A stretch of 64,000 nt of DNA, from the NCBI GenBank assembly GCA_958296005.1, contig CATQHQ010000002.1, forward strand, positions 1,733,501-1,797,500, read 5' to 3'. Source of the DNA: Longimicrobiales bacterium (lineage in GTDB: Bacteria; Gemmatimonadota; Gemmatimonadetes; Longimicrobiales; Gaopeijiaceae). The position numbers and the translations under genes were made by a program. Below the pieces are notes generated by a model. It searched no databases. It had not been told where the DNA came from and saw only the letters and a program-made list of their open reading frames with translations. Shown here piece after piece: positions 9,349-20,236 of this stretch. Position 1 is the stretch's first letter. Every line of letters starts with the position of its first letter.

Positions 9349-10348
9349 AGCCGCGGCCGTCGCGGACACGCTCACGGAGAAGCGGGCGGAGGCCGACAGC
9401 GTCAAGGGAGAGGACGACGAGGTTCCCGAGGAGCTGGAAGACGAAGATCCGCAGGCTCCAGGCCGACTCGGTGCAGGTCGTGGCCGACTCGTTGGTGGCG
9501 CGGGGCGACGACGATGAGGTGCTGGCGGACACCACCGAGACCTACGAGGCCACCGAGAGGAACAGCGACGTCGTCATCGACGTCACGGGCAAGACCCTGG
9601 TGCTCGGGTTCGTGGACACGCATTACCACGCCGAGGGCTGGACTTCAAGATCGACATGACCCACGCCATCGACGGCTACCCGGGGATCGAACACAACCTG
9701 CCGATCGCGCCGATCTACTCCGACGTGGTGGAGTTGTTCAAGGAATCGGAGACCACCAACTCGCCCACCCTGCTCGTATCGTACGGCGGGCCGTTCGGCG
9801 AGAACTGGTTCTACGCCACCGAGAACGTCCACGACGACCCGAAGCTGAACGTCTTCGTGCCCCACGGCAACATCGACGCCCGAGCGCGGCGGCGCGGCCC
9901 CGGCGGCGGCGGCAGTCCCGGCCAGGCAGGCTGGTTCCTGGAAGAGGAGCACGTCTTCCCGCGCCACGGCGAGTTCGTGAAGAAGATGCTGGAAGGCGAC
10001 GCGCGCATGGGCGTGGGCAGCCACGGGCAGTTGCAGGGGCTGGGCTACCACTGGGAGATGTGGGCCATGGGGTCGGGAGGCGCGACCAGCTACGACATCC
10101 TGCGCGCCGCCACGATCCTTGGCGCAGAAGCGATCGGCTTCGGCGAGCAGCTGGGCAGCATCGAGGAAGGCAAGTTCGCCGACATCGTGGTGCTCGACTC
10201 GAACCCGCTGGACGACCTCCGCAATACCGTGGAGATCCGCTACGTCATGAAGGACGGCCGCCTCTACGACGGCACGACTCTGGACGAAGTGTACCCGGAG
10301 CAGCGACCCCTGGAGCGGGCGCGCCCCGCCGAAGAGGACCCGGCCAAC
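9349..10348 (+). pseudogene. amidohydrolase 3'-end relic (spacer 1/2)
   Basis: The segment begins in the helical linker of the amidohydrolase (matching about 3270 onward), then jumps by deletions to the tail of the linker, to the DTHYHA strand, and to the [10 protein letters not shown] region. The stretch from about 9640 to 10340 is, by eye, almost base-for-base identical to 4145-4850. The original stop codon is lost: the reading frame runs from EEDPAN straight into the upstream region of LRR copy 2, at a junction lying in a short shared AACGCTCC-like sequence. Without barrel strand order and signal peptide it cannot be an enzyme. Confidence 0.88.
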
Positions 10349-10444
10349 GCTCCGGCTTGCCGCAGTGCCAGTCTCCGTATAGTATCGGTCAAAATCGGTG
10401 GCTGGGCAGTTGCCGCATCGAGTCTAGTAGCAAAGGAGAAGTTG

Positions 10445-10566
10445 CAGTGGTTCGACCAGCCAGCGCCTGCGACAAGGGTGAGGACGTTCGTGTCAACGGA
10501 CTCGGTGGTCACGGCGTCGCCGGGGACCGTCATATGAGTGGGCGAATGCGTGCTCAAGCTTGCGAT
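10445..10566 (+). pseudogene. shortened CARDB-type relic before LRR copy 2
   Basis: The frame reads [14 protein letters not shown], a TGA stop at the same place as before copy 1, then GECV joined directly to LKLAIS, so the SDTxNNCS part has been deleted. It supports the reading of the copy 1 segment as a decaying domain, not a gene. Confidence 0.35.
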
Positions 10567-13500
10567 TTCCGCGACCTGGGGTCTTCGGGCGGCAGGAGCA
10601 CCGGTCGCACAACGGCCCCGCGGACCGGACTCTGGAGTGCCGACGGTGTTCTTAGGGCTGCGCTGGGACGTGCGGCGGCGGCACTTGCCTTCGGGCTGGC
10701 GGCGACGGCGGCGTGCAGCGACGAGTTGACGGAACCTCTAGTCGAAGTGGCCCCGGCGGCGGCCGACGGCTTCGCGACGACCGGTGGCGACCGCGACGTG
10801 CTGGTGGCTCTGTACGAAGCGACGGACGGTCCGAACTGGACCAAGAACAACAACTGGCTGACCAACGCGCCGCTGTACGCGTGGCACGGAGTCTCGACGG
10901 ACGCAAGCGGCCGCGTCCAAAGGCTGAACCTGCGCGAAAACGGCCTGACGGGCGAGATGCCACCCGAGCTGGGCAACTTGGCCAACCTGGAGTCGCTGAG
11001 CCTGAGCCTCAACGGCCTGACGGGCGAAATACCGCCCGAGCTGGGCAAATTGGCCAACCTGGAGCGGCTGTACCTGAGCAGCAACGACCTGACGGGCGAA
11101 ATACCGCTCGAGCTGGGCAACTTGGCCAACTTGGAGTGGCTGTGGCTGGGCTTCAACGTCCTGACGGGCGAAATACCGCCCAAGCTGGGCAACTTGGCCA
11201 GCCTGCGGCGACTGAGCCTGACCAAAAACAGCCTGACGGGCGAAATACCGCCCGAGCTGGGCAGCTTGACCAACCTAGTGTCGCTGAGCCTGGGAAGCAA
11301 CGGCCTGACGGGCGAGATCCCGCCCAAGCTGGGCAACTTGGCCAACCTGGAGTGGCTGCGGCTGGGCTTCAACGGCCTGACGGGCGAGATCCCGGCCGAG
11401 CTGGGCAAATTGGCCAACCTGACCTCGCTGGTCCTGAACGTCAACGACCTGACGGGCGAGATCCCGGCCGAGCTGGGCAAGTTGGCCAACCTGGGGGGGC
11501 TGTACCTGTCCTTCAACGGCCTGACGGGCGAGATCCCGGCCGAGCTAGGCAACTTGACCAGCCTGGATACGCTGAGCCTGAGATACAACGTCCTGACGGG
11601 TGTGATCCCGTCTGCGTTCAGAGATCTGCCGAACCTGAGTAGCTTTTCCTGGGATAAGAACGCTGGTTTGTGTGCACCGGGCACACGGCGGTTCATCAGC
11701 TTTGCCGAGAGCCTCGACGAGCAGAAAGGGCCGTTCTGCCACGAGGCCGACGCCGTGGTGCTCCGGTCCGTCTACCATTCAACTCGAGGTGCCGCCTGGG
11801 CATCGTCCGGCGGCTGGCTTCAGCCAGGGCCCTTGGCCGATTGGTACGGGGTAGAGACGGATTCCGTCTCCGGTCGCGTCTCCGGACTGGACTTGAGCCG
11901 AAACAGCCTGTCCGGCGAACTGCTAGGGAACTTGGCGTCGCTGGACTTGCTTCGAGAGTTGCGGCTCGACGGAAACGGCCAACTCGGCGGTCGCCTTCGG
12001 TCGGGAATGACCGACTTGCCGTTGCGGATTCTCTCATACGACGGCACGGATCTGTGCACTCCGGCCAGTCCCGCGTTCCGCATGTGGTTGCGTTCGATCC
12101 CGTCGCATTCCGGCACGGGTAGCGAGTGCCCGCCGCTGACGGATCGCGACGTGCTGAAGCTCTTGTTCGAATCAACAGGGGGCCGATCGTGGGCTCGCCA
12201 AGACAACTGGCTGACCGACGCGCCGTTGGGAAAGTGGCACGGAGTCCAGACGGACCCAAGCGGCCGCGTCAATACGCTGAAGCTGTCAGGCAACAGCCTG
12301 ACGGGCGAGATCCCGGCCGAGCTGGGCACCTTGGCCAACCTGGAGCAGCTGTGGCTGGGCTCCAACAGCCTGACGGGCGAGATCCCGGCCGAGCTGGGCA
12401 CCTTGGCCAACCTGGAGCAGCTGTGGCTGGGCTTCAACGGCCTGATGGGCGAGATCCCGCCCAAGCTGGGCGACTTGGTCAAGCTGCGGTATCTGTACCT
12501 GGACGACAACGGCCTGACGGGCGAGATCCCGCCCAAGCTGGGCAGCTTGGCCAACCTGTGGGGTCTGTGGCTGAACGACAACGGCCTGACGGGCGTGATC
12601 CCGCCCGAACTGGGCAACTTGGCCAACCTGGAACGGCTGTACCTAGCCGGCAACGGCCTGACGGGCGAGATCCCGGCCAAGCTGGGCAACTTGGCCAACC
12701 TGGAGCGGCTGGGACTGGACGCAAACGGCCTGACGGGCGAGATCCCGGCCGGGCTGGGCACCTTGGCTAACCTGGAGGAGCTGTCGCTGGCCAACAATCC
12801 GGACCTGTTTGGGGCATTGCCGTTGGCGAATCTCGTCAAGCTGGAGGAGCTCGTCTTGGACAGCACGGAAATCTGCGTTCTGGACGATTCCGCCACCCGG
12901 CTGTGGCTGAGGATGTGGAGGCAGTACGTTCCCGTATGCAAGACGCAGGTGGGAACGGCGACGGCCACGGCGTCGGCGTACATCGTGCAGGCGGTGCAGT
13001 CGGCGGATTTTCCTGTGCCGCTGGTCGCGGGCAGGCCGGGACTGCTGCGCGTGTTCGTGACGGCGCCCGATGCGGGCGGCGCGCCCATCCCGTCGGGGTT
13101 GGCGACGTTCTACCAGCGCGACGGGTCCACGCACAGCGTTCGGGTCTCGCCAGGGGACGGAGCGATACCGGCCGAGGCCGAGACCGCAGAAGGCAGTCTC
13201 TCTTTGTCGGCGAACGCCGAGGTTCCGGGAGACGTCCTGCGGCCGGGTGTGGAGATGGTTGTGGTGCTCGACCCGGAAGGCGCGCTCGACCCGGCGCTGG
13301 GGGTTCCGCGGCGCATTCCCGCGGCGGGGCGGACGGCACTGGACGTGTACGAGATGCCGGCGTTCGACGTGACGGTGTTGCCGTTCTTGTGGAAGCCCAA
13401 ACCGGATTCGTCGATTCTGGACGTGACGAATGGACTGACGGCGGAAGATGGGCTCTTCGAGGAGACCCGGAAGCTGTTGCCCGTGGGGCCCATGAGCGTG

Positions 13501-14466
13501 ACGGTTCACGAACCTGTTTGGACCTATACTAGGGATGCAGATGCTCTGTTGCGCCAGACCAAAGCGATTCGGGTCATGGAGGGCGGAGCAGGCTACTACA
13601 TGGGCACACTCCCCAACCCAACCCCAACCGGATTACTAGGAACAGGCTATACTCCCGACAAGGTACTAGCAGTAGGCGATATTCCCGGCAAGGCCATGTT
13701 CTCTGTCCCAGACGGGGAACCCATCGCACACGCGTTCGGCCACAACATGCATCTTAAGCATGCTCCCTGCCAATTGATCAGAGGTGTTGATTTCAGATAT
13801 CCGCACGCCGGGGGGGTTGCTGGCGCGTGGGGCTGGGATCGTCGGTCCGGGCGCTTGGTGCCCCCGACGGTTACCGACGTAATGGGCTACTGCAACGACG
13901 GCGAGATCAGCGACTACCACTTCGCAAACGCGTTGTGGTGGCGCGTGCGCGACGAGGCGGAAGTCGGGGCTTATTACGCGGGGCCGCCCACGCGGGCGCT
14001 GTTGCTTTGGGGCGGCGTCGGCGCCGACGGTGCGCCGTTCCTGAACCCGGCGTTCGTGTTCGACGGCAGGCCGTCGCTCCTGGACGGGGCCGGCACATGG
14101 CGGATCGTGGGCGAGGCGGGAGACGGTCGCGTGCTCTTCTCCCAGCGCTTCGAGATGGCGGAGACGGCCGACGGCGACGGACGCTCGTCGTTCGCGCTTG
14201 CGCTTGCAGCGGACTCGGAGTGGGCGGACGCTCTGTCGCGAATCGTGTTGACGGGCCCCGACGGCTCCGTGGCGATGAACGCGGGCACCGGCCCGGCGGT
14301 GGCACTACTTCGGGACCCTGCCACGGGTAGAGTGCGCGGCATTCTGGGCGATTGGCCCGGATCGGCGGCAGGGGCACAGCCGGACGCCGGGCGGGCACTG
14401 CCGGAACGGGGACTGGAAGTTCAGGTGAGTTCCGGCATCCCCCGGTCCGACGCTTGGCGTCGCTGA
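10447..14466 (+). CDS. LRR-metallopeptidase-like protein, array copy 2 (catalytic Glu replaced by Ala)
   Basis: The product has 1339 residues from the GTG that follows AAAGGAG; as in copy 1 the lipobox Cys (residue 90) is preceded by a non-secretory-looking extension. The first LRR block has about 10 units, the second about 7, with more [16 protein letters not shown] units than in other copies. The exposed positions of the strand (xLxLxxN) differ from unit to unit. In the protease-like domain the zinc motif reads [11 protein letters not shown] at 13729, with GCG (Ala) where active copies have GAG (Glu); the three zinc histidines and the Met-turn DVMGYC remain. Between the repeats and that domain lies a beta-rich region shared by all copies ([20 protein letters not shown]). 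A zinc-binding but proteolytically dead product is expected. Confidence 0.86.
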   Translation: MVRPASACDKGEDVRVNGLGGHGVAGDRHMSGRMRAQACDFRDLGSSGGRSTGRTTAPRTGLWSADGVLRAALGRAAAALAFGLAATAACSDELTEPLVEVAPAAADGFATTGGDRDVLVALYEATDGPNWTKNNNWLTNAPLYAWHGVSTDASGRVQRLNLRENGLTGEMPPELGNLANLESLSLSLNGLTGEIPPELGKLANLERLYLSSNDLTGEIPLELGNLANLEWLWLGFNVLTGEIPPKLGNLASLRRLSLTKNSLTGEIPPELGSLTNLVSLSLGSNGLTGEIPPKLGNLANLEWLRLGFNGLTGEIPAELGKLANLTSLVLNVNDLTGEIPAELGKLANLGGLYLSFNGLTGEIPAELGNLTSLDTLSLRYNVLTGVIPSAFRDLPNLSSFSWDKNAGLCAPGTRRFISFAESLDEQKGPFCHEADAVVLRSVYHSTRGAAWASSGGWLQPGPLADWYGVETDSVSGRVSGLDLSRNSLSGELLGNLASLDLLRELRLDGNGQLGGRLRSGMTDLPLRILSYDGTDLCTPASPAFRMWLRSIPSHSGTGSECPPLTDRDVLKLLFESTGGRSWARQDNWLTDAPLGKWHGVQTDPSGRVNTLKLSGNSLTGEIPAELGTLANLEQLWLGSNSLTGEIPAELGTLANLEQLWLGFNGLMGEIPPKLGDLVKLRYLYLDDNGLTGEIPPKLGSLANLWGLWLNDNGLTGVIPPELGNLANLERLYLAGNGLTGEIPAKLGNLANLERLGLDANGLTGEIPAGLGTLANLEELSLANNPDLFGALPLANLVKLEELVLDSTEICVLDDSATRLWLRMWRQYVPVCKTQVGTATATASAYIVQAVQSADFPVPLVAGRPGLLRVFVTAPDAGGAPIPSGLATFYQRDGSTHSVRVSPGDGAIPAEAETAEGSLSLSANAEVPGDVLRPGVEMVVVLDPEGALDPALGVPRRIPAAGRTALDVYEMPAFDVTVLPFLWKPKPDSSILDVTNGLTAEDGLFEETRKLLPVGPMSVTVHEPVWTYTRDADALLRQTKAIRVMEGGAGYYMGTLPNPTPTGLLGTGYTPDKVLAVGDIPGKAMFSVPDGEPIAHAFGHNMHLKHAPCQLIRGVDFRYPHAGGVAGAWGWDRRSGRLVPPTVTDVMGYCNDGEISDYHFANALWWRVRDEAEVGAYYAGPPTRALLLWGGVGADGAPFLNPAFVFDGRPSLLDGAGTWRIVGEAGDGRVLFSQRFEMAETADGDGRSSFALALAADSEWADALSRIVLTGPDGSVAMNAGTGPAVALLRDPATGRVRGILGDWPGSAAGAQPDAGRALPERGLEVQVSSGIPRSDAWRR

Positions 14467-14485
14467 TCTTGCGGCGGTCCTCTGC

Positions 14486-14557
14486 CTACGCCTCCCGCAG
14501 AGCCTCGGCCAGCTCCTGCAACTGAACCTCCACCGCGGCGGCGTCTCCGAAGGCGGG
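14486..14557 (-). pseudogene. argH 3'-terminal relic (spacer 2/3)
   Basis: Only the last codons of argH remain: the stop, LREA, the AVEVQLQELAE helix and the FGDA stretch. It then breaks into amidohydrolase sequence at about 14557. This breakpoint differs from that in spacers 1/2 and 5/6, so a later deletion removed the original junction. Confidence 0.8.
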
Positions 14558-14559
14558 AC

Positions 14560-15435
14560 GCCAAGTCGATCCTGCGGCGCTACTCCCAGTACTACGACAC
14601 CAAGACGCTGAAGATGTACATGAGTGGGAACCGGCAGCAGCGCCAATGGATTATCCAGGCGGCGAAGGAGCTGGAACTCATGCCGACGACGGAGGGAGGG
14701 CTGGACTTCAAGATCGACATGACCCACGCCATCGACGGCTACCCGGGGATCGAGCACAACCTGCCGATCGCGCCGATCTACTCCGACGTGGTGGAGTTGT
14801 TCAAGGAATCGGAGACCACCAACTCGCCCACCCTGCTCGTATCGTACGGCGGGCCGTTCGGCGAGAACTGGTTCTACGCCACCGAGAACGTCCACGACGA
14901 CCCGAAGCTGAACGTCTTCGTGCCCCACGGCAACATCGACGCCCGAGCGCGGCGGCGCGGCCCCGGCGGCGGCGGCAGTCCCGGCCAGGCAGGCTGGTTC
15001 CTGGAAGAGGAGCACGTCTTCCCGCGCCACGGCGAGTTCGTGAAGAAGATGCTGGAAGGCGACGCGCGCATGGGCGTGGGCAGCCACGGGCAGTTGCAGG
15101 GGCTGGGCTACCACTGGGAGATGTGGGCCATGGGGTCGGGAGGCGCGACCAGCTACGACATCCTGCGCGCCGCCACGATCCTTGGCGCAGAAGCGATCGG
15201 CTTCGGCGAGCAGCTGGGCAGCATCGAGGAAGGCAAGTTCGCCGACATCGTGGTGCTCGACTCGAACCCGCTGGACGACCTCCGCAATACCGTGGAGATC
15301 CGCTACGTCATGAAGGACGGCCGCCTCTACGACGGCACGACTCTGGACGAAGTGTACCCGGAGCAGCGACCCCTGGAGCGGGCGCGTCCCGCCGAAGAGG
15401 ACCCGGCCAACACCGCGGCGGGCATCCGGCGGTAG
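14560..15435 (+). pseudogene. amidohydrolase 3'-end relic with intact stop (spacer 2/3)
   Basis: This corresponds to the last 292 codons of the full gene (from AKSILRRYSQYYD to the natural stop) and continues through the same 3' flank, hairpin included. The frame is open but lacks signal peptide, propeller, the H-x-H metal strand and a start with a ribosome binding site. The first ~190 bases carry several substitutions against the parent (for example MSGN instead of MTGN), while the remaining ~690 appear identical, suggesting recent gene conversion or very recent duplication of the 3' part. Confidence 0.86.
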
Positions 15436-15448
15436 GAGGGGATTGAAG

Positions 15449-15484
15449 CCGTCCGGGGGCACGCTCCCCGGACGCCCCGGACGG
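15449..15484 (+). terminator. second copy of the post-amidohydrolase hairpin
   Basis: Identical inverted repeat to 4895-4930, at the same distance from the relic's stop codon; carried along by the duplication. Confidence 0.4.
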
Positions 15485-15696
15485 CTCGGGTCCCCCTTAC
15501 CCACAGTTGGGATGAGAAGGTGTTTCGCGAGAGCCGGACGGCGGAGAGCGGCGCGGAGGTTGCAGTTTGCGGGATGTGAGTTGGAAGGGCCGTCGGAACG
15601 CTCCGCCTTGCCGCAGTGCCGATCTCCATGTAGTACTCGGTTGTAATCGGTGGCTGGGCAGTTGCCGCATCGAGTCTAGTAGCAAAGGAGAAGTTG

Positions 15697-15848
15697 CAGT
15701 GGTTCGACCAGCCAGCGCCTGCGACAAGGGTGAGGACGTTCGTGTCAACGGACTCGGTGGTCACGGCGTCGCCGGGGACCGTCATATGGGTAGGCGAATG
15801 CGTGGACCCTGTGGAGGGAAAGTCGGGGGCGCTCAAGCTTACGATTTC
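15697..15848 (+). pseudogene. CARDB-type relic before LRR copy 3
   Basis: Same relic as before copies 1 and 2, but here the nonsense codon is TGG, so the frame runs [20 protein letters not shown] and on through DPVEGKS, where the DTDNNC part is deleted, to ALKLTIS. This copy shows the ancestral open reading. Confidence 0.38.
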
Positions 15849-18800
15849 CGCGATCGGGGGTCTTCGGGCGGCAGGGGCGCCGATCGCACAACGCCCCGGC
15901 GGACCAGACTCTGGAGTGCCGACGGTGTTCTTAGGGCTGCGCTGGGACGCGCGGCGGCCGCATGTGCCTTCGGGCTGGCGGCGACGGCGGCGTGCAGCGA
16001 CGAGTTGACGGAACCTCCGGTCGAAGCGGCCCCAGCGGCGGCCGACGGCTTCGCGACGACCGCTGGCGACCGCGCCGCGCTAGTGGCTCTGTACGAAGCG
16101 ACGGACGGTCCGAACTGGACCAAAAACGACAGCTGGCTGACCGAGGCACCGCTTGGGGGGTGGCACGGAGTCTCTACGGACGCAAGCGGCCGCGTCCAAA
16201 AGCTGATCCTGTCCTCCAACGGCCTGACGGGCGAGGTCCCGGCCGAACTGGGCACCTTGACCAGCTTGGAGGGGCTGAGCCTGCGGTTCAACGACCTGAC
16301 GGGCGAGATCCCGGCCGAGCTGGGCGACTTGGCCAACCTGGAGGGGCTGGACCTGAGAGACAACGGCCTGACGGGCGAGATCCCGGCCGAGCTGGACGGC
16401 TTGGCCAGCCTGGAGTGGCTGTACCTGTCCTCCAACGGCCTGGCGGGCGTGATACCGCCCGAGCTAGGCGACTTGGCCAACCTGAAGGTGCTGTACCTGA
16501 GCCAGAACGGCCTGACGGGCGAGATACCGCCCGAGCTGGGCAAATTGGCCAACCTGGAGTGGCTGTACCTGTCCTACAACGACCTGACGGGCGAGGTCCC
16601 GGCCGAACTGGGCACCTTGGCCAGCCTGCGGCAACTGCACCTGTTCGGCAACGCTCTGACGGGCCTGATTCCGCCTGCGTTCAGCGATCTGCCAAACCTG
16701 AGGAGCTTTAATTGGGATGACAACGCTGGCTTGTGTGCACCGGGCACACGGCGGTTCATCAGCTTTGCCGAGAGCTTCTATTACCAGAAAGGGCCGTTCT
16801 GCCACGAGGCCGACGCCGCCGTACTCCGGTCCGTTTACCATTCGACTCAAGGTTCCGCCTGGGCATCGTCCGGCGGTTGGCTTCAGCCGGGGCCCTTGGC
16901 CGACTGGTACGGGGTAGAGACGGATTCCGTCTCCGGTCGCGTCTCCGAACTGGACTTGAGCCGAAACGGCCTGTCCGGCGAACTGCTGGGAAACTTGGCG
17001 TCGCTGGACTTGCTTCGAGAGTTGCGGCTCGACGGAAACGGCCAACTCGGCGGTCGCCTTCGGTCGGGAATGACCGACTTGCCGTTGCGGATTCTCTCAT
17101 ACGACGGCACGAATCTGTGCACTCCGGCCAATCCCGCGTTCCGCATGTGGTTGCGTTCGATCCCGTCGCATTCCGGCACGGGTACCGAGTGCCCGCCGCT
17201 GACGGATCGCGGTGTGCTGGAAATCTTGTTCGAATCGACAGGGGGCCGATCGTGGGACGACCACGACAACTGGCTGACCGACGCACCGCTGGGGGAGTGG
17301 GACGGAGTCGATACGGACGCAAGCGGCCGCGTCCAAGGGCTGGACCTATGGTGGAACGACCTGACGGGCGAGATCCCGCCCGAACTGGGCAAATTGGCCA
17401 ACCTGGAGGAGCTGAACCTGGGAACCAACAACCTGACGGGCGAGATCCCGCCCGAACTGGGCAAATTGGCCAACCTGAAGGAGCTGGACCTGGGAACCAA
17501 CAACCTGACCGAGATCCCGCCCGAACTGGGCAAATTGGCCAACCTGGAGGAGCTGGACCTGAGCTTCAACAGCCTGACCGAGATCCCGCCCGAACTGGGC
17601 AAATTGGCCAGCCTGAGGTCTTTGAATCTGTTCGCCAGCGGCCTGACGGGCGAGATCCCACCCGAACTGGGCGACTTGGACAACCTGAGGTCGCTGTGGC
17701 TGGAAAAAAACGGCCTGACGGGCGAGATCCCACCCGAACTGGGCGACTTGGACAACCTGAGGTCGCTGTGGCTGGAAAAAAACGGCCTGACGGGCGAGAT
17801 CCCGCCCGAACTGGGCAAATTGGACAACCTGTCGGGGCTGGACCTGCGGAACAACGGCCTGACGGGCGAGATCCCGTCCGAACTGGGCGACTTGGACAAC
17901 CTGTGGTCTCTGGACCTGTCCAGCAACGGCCTGACGGGCGTCCCGCCCGAACTGGGCAAATTGGCCAACCTGAGGTGGCTGGACCTGTCCAGCAACGGCC
18001 TGACGGGCGAGATCCCGCCCGAACTGGGCAAATTGGCCAACCTGAAGGAGCTGGACCTGTCCAGCAATCCAGACCTGTTTGGGGCATTGCCGTTGGCGAA
18101 CCTCGTCAAGTTGCGAGAACTCGTCTTGGACGGCACGGAAATCTGTCTTCAGGACGATTCCGCCACCCGGCGGTGGCTGAGGTCGATGTGGAATCAGTAC
18201 TTTCCCGTATGCAAGACGCAGGTGGGAACGGCGACGGCCACGGCGTCGGCGTACATCGTGCAGGCGGTGCAGTCGGCAGATTTTCCTGTGCCGCTGGTCG
18301 CGGGCAGGCCGGGGCTGCTGCGCGTGTTCGTGGCTGCACCCGATGCGAACGGCGCGCCCATCCCGTCGGGGTTGGTGACGTTCTACCAGCACGACGACGG
18401 GTCCACGCACAGCGTTCGGGTCTCGCCGGGGGACGGAGCGATACCGGCCGAGGCCGATACCGCAGAAAGCAGTCTCTCTTTGTCGGCAAACGCCGAGGTT
18501 CCGGGAGACGTCCTGCGGCCGGGTACGGAGATGGTCGTAGTGCTGGACCCGGAAGGCGCGCTCAATCCGGCACTGGGGATTCCGCGGCGCATTCCCGCAA
18601 CGGGACGGACGGTACTGGACGTGTACGACATGCCGGCGTTCGACGTGACGGTGGTGCCGTTCTTGTTGGAGTCCGAGCCTGATTCGTCGATTCTGGACGT
18701 GACGAATGGACTGACGGCGGAAGACTCGCTCTTCGATGAGACCCGCAGGCTGCTGCCCGTGGGGCCCATGAGCGTGACGGTTCACGAACCCGTTTGGACC

Positions 18801-19712
18801 TCTACTAGGAGTGCACTCGCTCTGTTGCGCCAGACCGAAGCGATTCGGGTCATGGAGAGCGGAGCAGGCTACTACATGGGCACACTCCGCAACCCAACCC
18901 CAACCAGAGCACTAGGAATAGGCTATATTCCCGGCAAGGCCATGTTCTCTGTCCCATACGGGGAAACCATCGCGCACGAGTTCGGCCACAACATGCATCT
19001 ATTTCATGCTCGCTGCGGCGGGGCGGATGATCCTGATCTGGGGTATCCGCACGCTGGAGGGCGCGCTGGCGCATGGGGCTGGGATCGTCGGTCCGGGCAC
19101 TTGGTGTTCCCGGCGATTCCCGACCTAATGACCTACTGCGACCCAGCAGGGGTTAGCGACTACCACTTCGCAAACGCGTTGCGGTGGCGCCTGCATGACG
19201 AGGCGGGAGTCGGGGCCTACTATGCGGGGCCGCCCTCGCGAGCACTGTTGCTTTGGGGCGGCGTCGGCACCGACGGTGCGCCGTTCCTGAACCCGGCGTT
19301 CGTGATCGACGGCAGGCCGTCGCTCCTCGACGGAGCCGGCGCATGGCGGATCGTGGGCGAGGCCGGAGACGGTCGTGTGCTCTTCTCCCAGCGCTTCGAG
19401 ATGACGGAGACGGCCGACGGCGACGGTCGCTCGTCGTTCGCGCTTTCGCTTGCAGCGGACTCGGACTGGGCGGACGCTCTGTCGCGAATCGTGTTGACGG
19501 GCCCCGACGGCTCGGTGGCCATGAGCGCGGGTGCCGGCCCGGCGGCGGCACTCCTTCGGGACCCGGCCACGGGAAGAGTGCGCGGCATTCTGCGCGATTG
19601 GCCCGGATCGGCGGCAGGGGCGCAGCCGGACGCCGGGCGAGCACTGCCAGAACGGGAACTGGAAGTTCAGGTGAGTTCCGGCATCCCCCGGTCCGACGCT
19701 TGGCACCGCTGA
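15699..19712 (+). CDS. LRR-metallopeptidase protein, array copy 3 (HExxH intact)
   Basis: The product has 1337 residues from the GTG after AAAGGAG; lipobox Cys at residue 99. The first LRR block has about 7 units and the second about 10. The second block contains irregular units: two lack the Gly of LTG (LTEIPPELG), one is shortened to LTGVPPELG, and two adjacent units (GDLDNLRSLWLEKNG) are exact duplicates. The protease domain keeps the full motif [11 protein letters not shown] at 18975 (GAG codon) with Met-turn DLMTYC and a downstream SDYHF, as in metzincins of the HExxHxxxxxH type; the usual Gly at position 8 is His. Predicted to be an active, surface-anchored zinc protease whose LRRs select substrates or partners. 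Confidence 0.87.
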   Translation: MVRPASACDKGEDVRVNGLGGHGVAGDRHMGRRMRGPCGGKVGGAQAYDFRDRGSSGGRGADRTTPRRTRLWSADGVLRAALGRAAAACAFGLAATAACSDELTEPPVEAAPAAADGFATTAGDRAALVALYEATDGPNWTKNDSWLTEAPLGGWHGVSTDASGRVQKLILSSNGLTGEVPAELGTLTSLEGLSLRFNDLTGEIPAELGDLANLEGLDLRDNGLTGEIPAELDGLASLEWLYLSSNGLAGVIPPELGDLANLKVLYLSQNGLTGEIPPELGKLANLEWLYLSYNDLTGEVPAELGTLASLRQLHLFGNALTGLIPPAFSDLPNLRSFNWDDNAGLCAPGTRRFISFAESFYYQKGPFCHEADAAVLRSVYHSTQGSAWASSGGWLQPGPLADWYGVETDSVSGRVSELDLSRNGLSGELLGNLASLDLLRELRLDGNGQLGGRLRSGMTDLPLRILSYDGTNLCTPANPAFRMWLRSIPSHSGTGTECPPLTDRGVLEILFESTGGRSWDDHDNWLTDAPLGEWDGVDTDASGRVQGLDLWWNDLTGEIPPELGKLANLEELNLGTNNLTGEIPPELGKLANLKELDLGTNNLTEIPPELGKLANLEELDLSFNSLTEIPPELGKLASLRSLNLFASGLTGEIPPELGDLDNLRSLWLEKNGLTGEIPPELGDLDNLRSLWLEKNGLTGEIPPELGKLDNLSGLDLRNNGLTGEIPSELGDLDNLWSLDLSSNGLTGVPPELGKLANLRWLDLSSNGLTGEIPPELGKLANLKELDLSSNPDLFGALPLANLVKLRELVLDGTEICLQDDSATRRWLRSMWNQYFPVCKTQVGTATATASAYIVQAVQSADFPVPLVAGRPGLLRVFVAAPDANGAPIPSGLVTFYQHDDGSTHSVRVSPGDGAIPAEADTAESSLSLSANAEVPGDVLRPGTEMVVVLDPEGALNPALGIPRRIPATGRTVLDVYDMPAFDVTVVPFLLESEPDSSILDVTNGLTAEDSLFDETRRLLPVGPMSVTVHEPVWTSTRSALALLRQTEAIRVMESGAGYYMGTLRNPTPTRALGIGYIPGKAMFSVPYGETIAHEFGHNMHLFHARCGGADDPDLGYPHAGGRAGAWGWDRRSGHLVFPAIPDLMTYCDPAGVSDYHFANALRWRLHDEAGVGAYYAGPPSRALLLWGGVGTDGAPFLNPAFVIDGRPSLLDGAGAWRIVGEAGDGRVLFSQRFEMTETADGDGRSSFALSLAADSDWADALSRIVLTGPDGSVAMSAGAGPAAALLRDPATGRVRGILRDWPGSAAGAQPDAGRALPERELEVQVSSGIPRSDAWHR

Positions 19713-19793
19713 TCTTGCGGCGGCCCTGACGGCTGGGCGATGGCCCGAAATCGATACCGCGACGGCGCGCGCCTGGGTCAGCCCCGCGTCTCC

Positions 19794-20130
19794 TCACCCA
19801 CCCTTGGCTAGCACGACGTAGGCGCGCTCGATCTCTCGCCGAAGTCTCTGGCGTCGTGATCAGGCCGTGCTTCGCGGCATGGCGAAACACATCCTTGAAG
19901 GAAAGACGGTCGGCTTGGCGGTCGCTTGCGAAGAAGGGCCACAGGCGTCGCTTCAGCAACTTGCCGCTCAGTTCCAACGACACCTCGGATTCTTTGATGC
20001 AGGCCGCTCGCCCGACGGCGTAGGCAGCTTCGCCGGGCTTGGCCTTCCGAAGCCACTCGCAGGCTTGGTCCAGAGCCTGGGTGCAACGCTCCAGATCGTC
20101 GGTCTGGATGTTGGTCGGTCTTCGCTCCAA
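19794..20130 (-). pseudogene. HEPN / nucleotidyltransferase-substrate-binding (HI0074-like) relic
   Basis: The minus-strand frame from a TTG at 20130 (AAAGGA nine bases upstream) encodes about 90 residues resembling HI0074-type HEPN proteins: a helix with LDQACEWLRKA, then IKESEVSLELSGKLLKR, then FKDVFRHAAKHGLI. The following helix that normally carries the conserved acidic/RNase-like motif is missing. After a frameshift the usual end is recognisable as EIERAYVVLAKGG and a stop. No partner nucleotidyltransferase is present. It is therefore a broken toxin-antitoxin-like gene. The domain call is by pattern; a plain hypothetical is the alternative. Confidence 0.5.
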
Positions 20131-20155
20131 GGCATCCTGTCCTTTCGTGGTGGAC

Positions 20156-20236
20156 CCGCATGAGTCTGCCTACTGCCGGACCGCGCTTGGCCATGGGAAC
20201 ATGCGAACGACGATGAAGCACGCGGGCCGAAAGTAG
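20156..20236 (+). pseudogene. tyrosine recombinase (integrase) C-terminal tail relic
   Basis: The last 26 codons before a TAG read ALGHGNMRTTMKHAGRK, which resembles the box II end of phage-type integrases (LGHxxxxTTxxYxH). Nothing upstream in the frame looks like the rest of the enzyme, and the Tyr is replaced by Lys. It suggests that mobile DNA once entered this spacer, replacing the argH and amidohydrolase relics seen elsewhere. The 225 bases from 20237 to 20461 hold nothing I recognise. Confidence 0.4.

Noticed and set aside
14614..15435. Functional short amidohydrolase starting at MYMSGN
   Set aside because: It lacks the first metal-binding strand, a signal peptide and a ribosome site; it is a duplicated 3' fragment.
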